This document shows positions 53,501 to 64,000 of a DNA stretch of 64,000 bases, piece by piece. Position 1 is the first letter of the stretch; every line of letters starts with the position of its first letter. Source of the stretch: Phalacrocorax aristotelis (taxonomy: Eukaryota; Chordata; Aves; Suliformes; Phalacrocoracidae); assembly GCF_949628215.1 (NCBI RefSeq), contig NC_134277.1:53888918-53952917 (forward strand), read 5' to 3'. The notes under the pieces were generated by a model. That model was not told the origin of the DNA, searched no databases, and was given only the letters and a program-made list of their open reading frames with translations. A program made the position numbers and the translations under genes.

Positions 53501-56500
53501 GCATATGCTTTCAATGGGGAAATCTCATTCCTATAAAGAGAGCATTGGCCATAATGCTTAAGAATATCAGAGTTATTTTTGGCAGATTGCAGAGGAGGAG
53601 TTTGCAGCAGTAGGCATTTGAATCACACATTCAAATTTTATCCTGATCCCTGATTTTTGTACCAAAAATTGAGTCAGCCCTGGACTGTATTGCCCCATGG
53701 AACCGAACAGAAAGAAATTATAAAATACACAACTCCACCAAAGGGCAAGAGCTGCATGTGATCTAAGATTTCTAGGGCATAGCAGCCACATTAGACACAC
53801 ATTCAAGAGTCCTAATTTAACTCTGAGTGCCATTGTTCCTGCTCCAGATATAGACTTGGCACTCAGAGGTAATTAAACAGAATCACACAAGATATCCACA
53901 TCCATCCCTGCCTTGCCAAGGCACCCTTCCAAAGCAGTTATTTAGAGGAGTTCAGTCAACTTGGGAAAAGGGTGTTTTAAATGAAAGTGGTAATTATTGT
54001 TGGTAATTTCCAACATAGAAGATGGACAGCAATTCAATTTTGAGGTCTTTGCATATCCAGCTCCTTTAAAAAAAGTCAAAACCCATACTTTCCTCACAAG
54101 GGTAAGCAAAAATGGTATTTTCCAGACACTGAATAAATGAAGGTCCGTGTAGACCTCTGAAAACTCATACTGTGCTGCACAATATCACCACAAGCCTATA
54201 CTACATGCTGCTAAAAGTATTATCCAAAAGCTTTTGGAAAATGGCAAAATGAGTGTTCTATGTGTATATTTAACCTTTACATAAAGGGCATGCTGTGCCA
54301 GAATTGCGTTTTATTCCCTTAACCAACATTACCCACAAGAATATGGTAAAATGAACAATGAAACATTCTGGAACTCTTTCTAAAACTGCATAAAATTAAA
54401 GTTCTCAGGACAGCACTACCCTGACACCATATTTATAATCTCCCTGAATATGTAGTAGCAGTGGTAAAGGCACTTAAGAGGATGGAAGGAGGAAGAACCA
54501 AATAAAGAGTGAAACAGGACAGCAATCTTCCCTACTACTTTCTTCACAGTAATTCTCCTACTAATGTGTCGAGTAGGCTTTTTCTATCTTGCACTTGGAT
54601 CCTTACAGGCATCTGTGGCTTTAAATATTCTTTCTGGTCCTGAGAATGGAAAGGTTGGCTAAAATCCCTCCATGGGGAAATAGCTGAACCATGACTGAGG
54701 AAGACAATGAAATCCCACGCTGGGCTCTAAGAAGCATCTGGTATGACTCAGAATGTTTCCTAGAGCTGAAGGTTACAGTACGGTTGAGCAGCTGACTTGC
54801 CACCTTTAGAGAGAGTGGATTTTTGCTCAAGAAAGTCCAACAGAATATGGAAACACCATCCACAGCCCTGGAAGAGCTGACCCCTTGCACTCCCACTCAC
54901 TTTCAGAAAGTGGGAGAGAGTTTTCCCCTCCTCTTCTCTTTCAGTTCTGCTGGGCCTTGCAGAGTTTAACCTCTAAAGTCCTGGCATTTGAAATTAATAT
55001 CTGTATGCATAAGAACTCAAGTGGTTTGAGTTCATATGTAGCATATATCTTGAAGTGAAACATTTAAAAACCACTTCTCTGTGTACATTACATACAACTC
55101 TGTATATGGAGTTATTGGAATAAAGAGGACATACAGCATAAGTTTCTTAACCCATTTCAAACAAGTGCCCAGTATCACACTGGGATGTGCCCATCACAAA
55201 ATGCTACCTTTTACTTGCTCACTTAAGCAGTATACATACAATTTGTTCCACTGCCTTTGGTAAGATTAATGCAAAAAGGATTTGGCTGCCTATATGTACT
55301 ATAATTTGTGGTTTGTATATCTGGCTGGAAAATACAGGGACCGTAATAACTCTGTCTAGAAGAGACAGTTTCCAAACTCATCATAAAGGGGTCATTTGCA
55401 ATAAAAGTTTGGACCGACAAAAAGATAGAGAGGCAAATTTAGGAGTATCACCTGGAACCTGACACTGAAGGTTCAAAAGCTAGAACCTGGTTTCTGAAAC
55501 CATGTATTTCTTCAGTTAACTAATATCTATAGTCATCCATTTGCAAATATCCATCACATAATTGGTAAAGATTACAGTAGCGGTATGTCTAATGCTACCT
55601 GACATGGCTTAGCATGCATTTAGGCAAAGCTTTCTGGTGAAAAAAACTCTAGGTGCTCTATGGGTTTAATATTCAGAAAGAAAGTCACCTCCTGAGGGAT
55701 TTTCTAACAAAAATCCGATCTTTCATAGGCCCAGTGGCCTAAGGTCTACAGCCTATGTGCTCATCACTGATTTCCTATGGCAGAGTGTTTTGGCCAAATT
55801 GACCTATTTTGTGCCTCCAGAACCCCCTCAGAAGCCACAACCTAGAAAAATTCCTAAATCTCATAATCTCCTGTTTTGAATTTCTTAAGCCAATAAGATT
55901 CCTTATTACAGATCCTGTTCTGACATAACACAGCAGTATTCAAGCTACTTCACCACACCAGAAGTGTATTTCAAGTCTTTCTTATGAGACGAAAAGAAAG
56001 GGAGGATGTCTTAGAGGGCCTTCTCAATATCCATACTGGTATTCCACATTTCCATTCACTGCATGCACATGCTTAGCTTAGCACTTACACTGCTAACGTG
56101 AATTTGCCTTACGACAGACACCCCAACGTAATGGAATTTTCAGTGTTCTCTGGCACAGCTACCATGGAAAATCCATTATAATTTTGAGCTTTTGCATTAT
56201 GTAATTGACATGAAATTTTATCTTTTTCTCCTTGCAGAGACTTGATTTTTAAAGAGTCCACCCAGTCTCCAGTTCTTCATGCACAAGTGGAGAACTGAAC
56301 TGTCATGTCTTATCTAGAGAGAAGAAAAACCAGTCATTTCAATTCCATTTCAAAAAGACAGACATGTTTTAATATCTAGCTTTACAGAATTCAAGTGGTA
56401 CTTTCAATCAACAGTTAAACTTTGTTATCATGTTTCATACAGTGCAAATGAACATGGCATAGACTAAATGAATCTAATATGACTGCATCAACTTTCACTT

Positions 56501-57939
56501 TAGTAGACAGAGGCCCTTAGTGTATTCTATGTGACAGTCATCATCTGAGAAAAGCCAGAGGTTTTTCAGAAGCTTATAAACATCCTAGACAGAGCCTCAA
56601 AAATTATTGAGAGGTTTTGAAGTCATGGCACTACAGAAACATAAACCATGTAGATATATCAATAGCATATTGACATAGTCATGAGGCAGACATGTAAAAT
56701 AACACAAGATTTAAATCTTCTAAAATAAAAATTCAAAACAGATCATCTTCTTCTCTTTACCAACAAAATATATCATGGCCCTGCTATGCTATCTGTCATA
56801 AAAATATGTCATAGCCAATAACAAGCACAATGAGAACATGAAGCAGGAAATATTTTTGAAGTGTAAATATAAACTGAAGTTATCTTCAGCTTTTGATGGT
56901 TATTCACTGTATATATTTCCAAGGAGGTCTTGTGATATAATAATATACAGGCTGGCTAGTTGGAAACTTACATTCTCAAACTCTGCAGAGCCCACTCCCT
57001 GGCTTAACCCACATAAAATTAACTTTAATCAAGCATATTTTTCCTCTAGGTGGCTGCAGAGCATTTAAAAAGTTGCTGGCTCCAGACAGAATATGAAACA
57101 AAGAGAGCAAGGGAAAGAGCAGACAGGAGACTGCTACCTAGAAAACAGCTTTCCTCCTCATCCTGCTCCCTTTACAAACCAAGAGCCAAAATCTCATTTC
57201 AGCAAAGCCAGGCTCACTAAGCATGCCACCCTTCCAGCCTGCCATATGCTTACAGTGCATTTCATCTCAGAGTTCTCCCTGTTTGTCCTTCATCAAAGAT
57301 AACTGCTAACAATAGGACTGGCAAGAAGTGGTGTAAGACCCAGCTTACCTGACATGAAACATTAAAAAAACCACTCTATTCCTGGTTTTGTGGCTTCCAG
57401 TGTGGTCCTGGCCCAGAGCCATACCAAGACGTAGGCACATAAAGCATGATTCAGGCAGAGTTCAAACACCTGGATGCAGAACTGTGGTCCAGGCTTGGTT
57501 GCCCTGACCCCTCAAGGCTGACCTTTTTTATGCTGGAGACTTAGTTCCTGCTTTTGCATTTCCTCAGGCACCTTTGCTTTTGCTCTGCATGTTCTCCAGA
57601 CCATGCGGGCATTGGTGGGTACAAGCCTGACCGATATCCCAACAGTGAGGTCCTCCTGCCCACAGAGGAGGGCTGTGTTAAAACAGCAGTGCTGCCACAG
57701 TCCCATTCAAGATTCAATAGACTAGAGGGAGAGGGTGAGCGTAAGAGTTTGATGGTGATACAGGACTCAGCCAGGAGGCAGAGACCTGGTTTCTGGTCTC
57801 TGGTCAGTTAGACTTAGCCTGCTACTCCATATGCAGAAAGCTTTGGATAAGAGATGCTCTGCATGCTACCACAGTTCTTTTACCTTCCTTGGTGCAAGAT
57901 CTCAAGTGCAAAACACAGTACAGAGCCTGAAAATACAGT

Positions 57940-58018
57940 GGATGAAATGCTGTCTCCAGTGAAATTGATGGGGATTTTCCTACTACAACACAGGAGCCAA
58001 GATTCAGAACTGTCATCA
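57940..58018 (+). repeat. Possible relic of an old sauropsid repeat
   Basis: CTCCAGTGAAATTGATGGGG followed by ATTTTCC and then GGAGCCAAGATTCAG resembles the CTCCCATTGAAGTCAATGGG...GGAGCCAGGATTT pattern common in bird and turtle genomes. It is short and diverged, so the call is tentative. Confidence 0.35.
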
Positions 58019-61000
58019 GCGGGTTTTTGGTTTTTTTTTAGTTGTGTAGTTCAAGGCTTTGAAGGATCCAGACCCTTTCAGGACACAGCTAAACATTGAA
58101 TTCAAGCTTCCTGAATTAAAATGCCATGAATTAAAATTTCCTGTACTAGACATAGTGACTCCATGACATATCAGCCTGGCCTGGGAGCCACAGGAACCCA
58201 CATGGATGTTTTAAAGTCAGAATGACCTAATTCTGGGTGAGGTGGGATGAGATGATATTAGCAGACGGAGCCAAGGTTTGTTGTCCTTCATGACAAACTT
58301 ACCTTTCGGTGTGTTGGTTTGGGCATAGTCGTTTACTTGGCTAAATATAAAGACAGCTCTGATGTTAATCAGCAGCCTTAAAAGAGAAATACTGGCTGTC
58401 AGTATGAGCAAACCCTCCCTATCACAGAATGATCAGGATCATGGGTTATTTTCCTGCTCATCTGTGGCTGATGCCCAGTGGCCAAGATGATAAGATAAAT
58501 TTTGGGCTTGGTCTTGTATACAAAGTCCTAAACATCTGAATTTGAATTCAACTCTTTTTGCTGGCTAGGCAGGGACTCTATGGAGCAGATTAGTGCCTGA
58601 TGTTAGCCACCTTTAGTGTGCTGCCTGATGGAGCCACAAAGCAATTCATTCTCTCTCCATCACTTTTCACTCCATAAAATCTTCCCTGGCGTCCCCACAG
58701 CAGCAGCAGAGAGATCTCGGAGCTGTACCAACTTGTTATGAAGCTTGCTGTCAAACTTGGCAGGGGTTGCAAGCTACTTTAAACCTTTCTCACCAGTGAA
58801 GTTTGTGGGTAGAAATTGTCAGCGCGGAGTGTGCCTTTCATTCTTCCGAAAGAGGGAGACGGCACAGCTGCAGCGAAGCAGCCCATGCAACATGTCTCCT
58901 GAAGAAGCCCAGCTGACAGGAGAGGGAAATCCCAGGAGGCAATACGGAAGGAAAGGTGTTGCTGGAGGTTACACAGGTTTCATAGTTCATGTTCTCCATG
59001 GGTCCTCGGGAACCACAGTGTTTACAGTCCATATCTCTGGGAGGCCACTGACTTCTTCCCTTTGAGGTGAACATGTGGCACCCACTCAGCAGTTTTTCTG
59101 CTCCCATGGATCTTTCCACAGGTGGGGAGCCTGAGGGCCCATATGAAAGCATGAGCAGATTAGCTCTGTCAAAACAAAGATCCTGTTTTTGTGCCAGTAA
59201 GGAAAAAAAGGACGTAGCAGGGAAAGCATAAAGTAGAGTGTATGATATATAGAAGGAAAATTGTTTTTTAATAGAATCTTTTCAAAGTTTTCCGTTAAAC
59301 TTTGGTCGCTTGCAGTGCAAGTTTTGGAATGCAGCTCCCTCATCCCCTTAGGATGGTCTGCATTTTATTACATTAGTAAGGAAGCCCAGATTATTCCTAG
59401 CAGCGCTACTGTATGAAATGTTTCAATCTGGAGCCAAAGTGGCAGAGGTAAAAGCCCCTTCTGATTGATTTTCGGCCACTATTCTGGGGCCAATGATTTA
59501 ATGCAATTTTATTATGTGCAAAGGAAACTTTTGTTACCAAGCAATAAGTAAATCAAAAATGATCACATCATAATGAACAAGATGATATGCATCCAAATGT
59601 TACCCATATGATGACTAGACTTCAGCTGAGATACCTAAGCAGAATGAGCAAAGGAATATATCAGAAGAGGGGAGGAGGTATTGGTCATGATTCAGAGGAG
59701 ATGAACTGAGTAATAAGAGAACACTAGAATCTCTTGCTTCCCTCCCTCCTTCCCCCACTTCTCCCTGCTCCCTCTCCAATTTCAGTGATGCAGGCCATAT
59801 GAATAATAGAGATAGCTACACTGAAATAAGAGGAATAACTGCAGTACCAGCAGTCCAGGGGATAAAAAGATGCGGGTCTGGACAAAAGGGAGTACCATAT
59901 ATCTGTCCCCTTGGAGTAGGCAATGGTGGGGAAGTAAAGTGGAGTAAATCCTGTTACATGACTATAGCAACTCTTACAGTTCGGAGACATTAGGGAAGCA
60001 GAATGAAAGCTATACCTACCAAGATGAACCCAGAGAAAGAATGAGACACTTCAGTAGGATCACAGGAGTGTAAAGAAACTTGTATATATCTGCATAAGCC
60101 ATATCAGTTCTGCATATTAAAAACCACTATGGTCTCCAGGGATGACATTTAGAAGCCTTCATGACCATTGGCAAATTGTTGCACATTTAAAAATCAGTGG
60201 AAATTACCAAGTCTTTAAGATGCAATTCACCTCACAATGTAGCCAGGGTCTCATCTTCTCAAGGTGTCTCGCCTTCAGATCAAACTTTCCTGGATAAAGA
60301 CTGAGCCTTCTGCTTTGATTCATGATGGATTCTGCAGAAAGTGCTACAGAAAGCAATCTGGTTTCTCCTTGCTCTCTGAAGTTATTTGTCTGGATGCAGT
60401 CAGTTTAAGCCCCTGCTTTCTCACAGTCTCTCCCAGAGGTAGGTGGCAGGGACTTGTTCCTCTGAGTTGCAAAAATACTTCAGAAGAAACACTCAAGTAT
60501 ATTGTACCAAATCCTCTCTGTCTTCCATGTGAACCTTGTAAATAAGAGCTATGTTAACCAGAACCGGTACTATTCTGCTGTACTTTCTTCTTTCGCTGTG
60601 TGTGCACATGTGCATATACAAATTTGCTCCTTTTCTACTCCTAGGTCAGTAATGTAATAGGCTATGCATTGCACTTCAGGTTAGACAAAAGTCTTGTTTA
60701 CTCAGTTACCCTTGTTTTGCATTGGATATCTTCCTATTTGCTGGAACTACAGGAAAACAGGAGGAACATTATAATATCAGTTCCCTAGCCAAATAGGTTG
60801 ATGAAATCATATAGCACCTCTATGGAGATTTGCGCATGTTCAGCACACTCCAAATGGATGTCAGCTGCAGTCAGACCTTACCTCTCTCCACTTGTAAGGA
60901 AAGAATAGCACCATACATGCAGAAATTAGAATTTTGTCTTATCTTGAGATGTTCTCAGAGAGATTATATTATTGTGAATGTCAAGCCCAGCGGTTCTTAC

Positions 61001-61308
61001 AGATCTCTTTATGTAACAGTAGCAGAAAGAAAAGAAAGAATTGAGAGGCAACAAAGTTCTTGATCCCATCTGGGCAAAGAGTACAAAGGGAATCATCATG
61101 TCTTCATGAAGAGAGTGATGGTGATGGAATATTAACAGAAGAGGCAGAGTCCCCAGAGTCAAACTCTGTAGGAATGAGTAAAAGCCACAGAAGGAAATGG
61201 AGGCTAGAGAGAAAGGCCCACAGTAAATATCTGCAGATGCTGTTGTTTGACATGGGGGCTGAACCAACAAGGACGTAGTCACACACTCACGTAGCACCTA
61301 CTAGCCTT

Positions 61309-61344
61309 AAAAAAAAAAAAAAAAAAAAAAAACAACAAAAAAAC
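61309..61344. repeat. Poly(A) tract with AAC tail
   Basis: About 24 consecutive A residues are followed by AACAACAAAAAAACCC. I see no retroposed gene body upstream on plus. On the minus strand it is a poly(T) tract. It lies in the BMPER intron. Confidence 0.85.
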
Positions 61345-61567
61345 CCAACAGAATAAACCCCAGCCTCACCGGTGGAGGAATATTCTTTTCAAGATCAAAA
61401 GTCAAGCAGCAATAAAATCCGTGTCAAAAAACATAGGCGGAGGAGGTTGTGCATGCTCACTCATGAACATCTGCACTAAGAAGCCACTTAAATAACCATG
61501 CAACAGCATGGAAGAAACATCTGCAGCGTGTAGACCACCAGCTGTGCAGTAATAATACTTTGAATAT

Positions 61568-61750
61568 CCAGAGTGCCTTTCATCTGAATACTGCAAAGCA
61601 TTTTCCAAACAAATTAAGCTTCACAACACCACTGTGAGCTTCTTATTTAATGGTAGGATTATTTCATCCTGCACCAAAATGCCATTGCTGCCAGAATGAA
61701 AAGTAACACCTGTTTATCATCTCACAGAGATGTTGTATGATTTTCATGAC
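61568..61750. repeat. Ancient MIR/L3-like repeat arms in inverted arrangement
   Basis: The left part AGAGTGCCTTTCATCTGAAT, then GCAAAGCATTTTCC, then AAGCTTCACAACACCACTGT matches, with decay, the GCGCCTTTCATC...CAAAGC...CACAACACCCCTGTGAG pattern of old amniote repeats. About 80 bp further on, CTCACAGAGATGTTGTATGA at 61721-61740 reads as the reverse complement of the CACAACACCACTGTGAG part. Either two copies sit head to head, or the element is itself partly palindromic. Confidence 0.55.
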
Positions 61751-62927
61751 AGGAAGTGACAAAAAGGCTGTAGCTAAGTTAAAGTGCAGGAAGACTTGAG
61801 GTGGTCAGAATTATATGTTTAAAAATGAAACTCAGAAAAACAGAGTATTACACCCCACACTCCACCCCCCCTTTACTTTTTATGCAAACTGCCACATTAA
61901 TTTTTATGCCCACATGCTATTACTCTTTGGTCTGTATTTCACATTGGGAAGAGAGAACTTCCTTGGGTATATACTTGTAGGGGTGTCTACAGATGTGCTC
62001 AGAAGTACAAAAAAACCACCTTTCTTGCTTGTGTACACTCAATAAAATGTATTGCTGTGCATTGCAAATAGCTTTCCTTTGTACTCCTTCAGATCTGTTT
62101 TTATAAGGCATCCTGATGATTATACTACAGCACTGACTTGAAGGCAGCATGCCATCTATTAAGTCCTAAAACAAACTTCTTGCTGTGTGCACTTTCAGCC
62201 CCACAGGATACTCTATGTAAGCAGTATTCTGATCTGACTGGACCGAGTTATGAGATCTGACTGTACGTTTCTCAAGAGCAAGGAGAAAGGCAGAAGAACA
62301 TGACACTTGAAGATAAGAAATATTACAGGCAGCCCATTATTATTTCCTTTCTCTGCTTCTTAATACACCCACTTTTCAATCTCATTGAAATGTTAGTGGA
62401 GGAAGCAGTTTGAGGGGGAAGCTATAGCAGCAAAGCAGGCTGGTTCTTTATTAAATGAAGCTCAGTATTGGCAGAACAATGTCTAATACTGTATGGGACA
62501 GACTGTCATGAACTCTGCAAAGCTAGACAAACATACATGTTTAAAACTTAAACATTCTGAGGGCAGCAATGAGATTCTGATCTGTGCTTGACACTAGAAC
62601 CCTAGGATCTTAACCCATGAGTAAGGCATTTTGATGTTATGGTTAAATAAAAAGAGTAGCTAGGACTAGGAAATTACTAATTGTATTCTAAGAAATTGTT
62701 AAGTGTGTTTGGCTATTATGCAAATAGCTCTAGCTTTGGCTAAGGAGTATATTTTAAGTATTTCTACATTCACCATCTCTGAGCTGGTCCCAGCTGGGCA
62801 TGTGGTGGTTAACCTCAGGCCAACTTCTCCCTTCTTCCAAAAAGCTGGTTGCAGGAGGACACAGCCTGGCTTGAGAAAAGAAGGCTCTTTCATGGTTAAG
62901 ATTTTCCAGAAACACTTGGTGTTGGTA

Positions 62928-62996
62928 TAACTCCGTCCCTGTTGAAGCCCAGGGTAAAATTTTCTTTGTCAGTAATGCCAGGCATGGTTGGCCAGC
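62928..62996. repeat. Possible old repeat relic
   Basis: AACTCCGTCCCTGTTGAAGC, then AGGGTAAAATTTTC, then AATGCCAGGCATGG loosely follows the CTCC...TTGAAGTCAATGG...GCCAGG pattern of diffuse sauropsid repeats. The match is weak. Confidence 0.25.
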
Positions 62997-64000
62997 TCCA
63001 GCTGCTTTTAACATCTCATCCTACATGACCTGCTCTGAAAAAGTTCTCTCATACTCACATACTGACTTTTCTCCAGAAAGAGCTGTTTCTTTTCTCCATG
63101 GATGCAACTGAACACATGTGCCAAGTTGCTCACTATCCCGCCAGGACAGACTACTTCATTTCAAATAAACCATAAAATGGCATGAATTACTTGGGGAGAA
63201 TAAAATGTTCCCTTTCAGTATGTACATTCATTAGTTTTTCTCTTGTATGCTGGTTTTCCCTGTTTGTTTCATATAGGATTTTCCTTAGCCATATTTCAAA
63301 ATAGTGAATAGGAGTATTAGATCTTAAAAACAAAAAGTTACCATTTTCAGTTCCATCACATGTGAGATAAGCAGTTCATCTACTTTTTGTGTACGACCTC
63401 AAGCTGCCCACACAATCTGACCCATTTAGAACAACAGTAGCAAAGTGTGAGGGACTTTGAAAGGTTTCTGTCCATAGGAATATCAACATTTGTTACCAAC
63501 ATCTATTTCTATTTTGGTTTTCTGAGATCTTAACATTTGAATTGTATTTTGTGTTTCAATTCAGATAGATAAACCTCAGAGCTTAAAGGGTAACAAAGCT
63601 GAGACCTAATCTGCACACAAGCTCCAACTCACCAGCTGAAATGATAGCATTTCATTGTTTCCACAGGACAAGGACAAGAACCAAAATCTCCAATTCCAGA
63701 TCCGACATCTGTTCCAATTTAGTAACAAACTAAACTCATTCTCCATCCCCCATACGCATATCCGCACATACACACAATGGAACACTCAATTTTAAGGACA
63801 TTTGCCTCTGGATCTGGATCCATGTTGGGCCACTTCTAGTTTCCAGACACAACCATAAATCAGTCCAGTTTCACTAGAAAGAGCAGAGATTCAGAGAGAG
63901 CCCCCAGCAAGGATCTCTACCGAAATCTGGCTCTGCAGTAATACATTATATTCGTTTTCAGCAGTGGAATAATATCACATACGAACCAATTTATGAGATT

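Larger units (their letters stand above)
47545..64000 (-). other. BMPER: BMPER intron (3' part), continuing beyond the window
   Basis: At least 16.4 kb of intron precede the penultimate exon. I checked minus-strand GTAAGT-like and GTGAGT-like donors across the stretch (for example those near 56.08, 56.96, 58.29 and 63.63 kb). None follows a cysteine-rich frame that fits the VWD or first half of the C8 domain, so the next exon up should be above 64000. The interval holds an AT-rich motif cluster, ancient repeat relics and an A-tract, annotated separately. Otherwise I see nothing. Confidence 0.8.

Noticed and set aside
58287..58340. Minus-strand GTAAGT donor preceded by an open stretch reading VNDYAQTNTPK, with an upstream TATATTTAG acceptor-like site
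   Set aside because: The implied exon would be only about 35 bases, has no cysteines and does not fit the BMPER VWD or C8 sequence. It is most likely chance.
63633..63710. Minus-strand GGTGAGTT donor after an open frame reading GDFGSCPCPVETMKCYHF
   Set aside because: It is cysteine-containing and initially attractive as a BMPER exon, but it lacks a polypyrimidine acceptor, meets a stop shortly upstream and does not match the VWD/C8 region as I know it.

Overview
This window is vertebrate nuclear DNA, most likely from a bird. The evidence is a decayed CR1 LINE copy (about 15.9-16.65 kb), two solo LTRs of a family I associate with avian genomes (24.2-24.8 kb and 44.4-45.0 kb), several relics of very old amniote repeats, and two spliced exons of a conserved vertebrate gene inside long non-coding DNA. 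No prokaryotic, organellar or intact viral coding content is visible. The bird assignment is inference. A crocodilian or other sauropsid is less likely but not excluded.

The only gene I can support is BMPER (BMP-binding endothelial regulator, vertebrate Crossveinless-2), on the minus strand. The penultimate coding exon (47414-47544) encodes the end of the C8 domain. The terminal coding exon (40471-40652) encodes the C-terminal TIL domain and the stop codon. They join in frame across a 6.76 kb intron with GT-AG borders. A probable 3' UTR runs from the stop to an AATAAA at 40065-40070. The remaining BMPER exons must lie above 64000, because I found no further credible exon in 47545-64000.

Layout: 1-40.04 kb is sequence 3' of BMPER. 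It carries no recognisable gene, one CR1 copy, a CA microsatellite, a GC-rich 36-bp minisatellite next to a solo LTR, and several ancient repeat relics. 40.04-40.65 kb is the BMPER 3' UTR and last exon. 40.65-47.41 kb is the last intron, holding a second solo LTR in the same orientation as BMPER. 47.41-47.54 kb is the penultimate exon. 47.55-64.0 kb is the next BMPER intron, with an AT-rich cluster of TAAT motifs, an inverted pair of old repeat arms and an A-tract. In mammals the gene 3' of BMPER is NPSR1; none of its exons were recognised here.

The short open reading frames elsewhere (60-199 codons) look like chance. The longest are created by the minisatellite. No new biological system was found. 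The points most worth checking are the promoter-bearing LTR in the BMPER intron, the G-rich tandem repeats, the palindromic ancient repeats and the candidate regulatory clusters.
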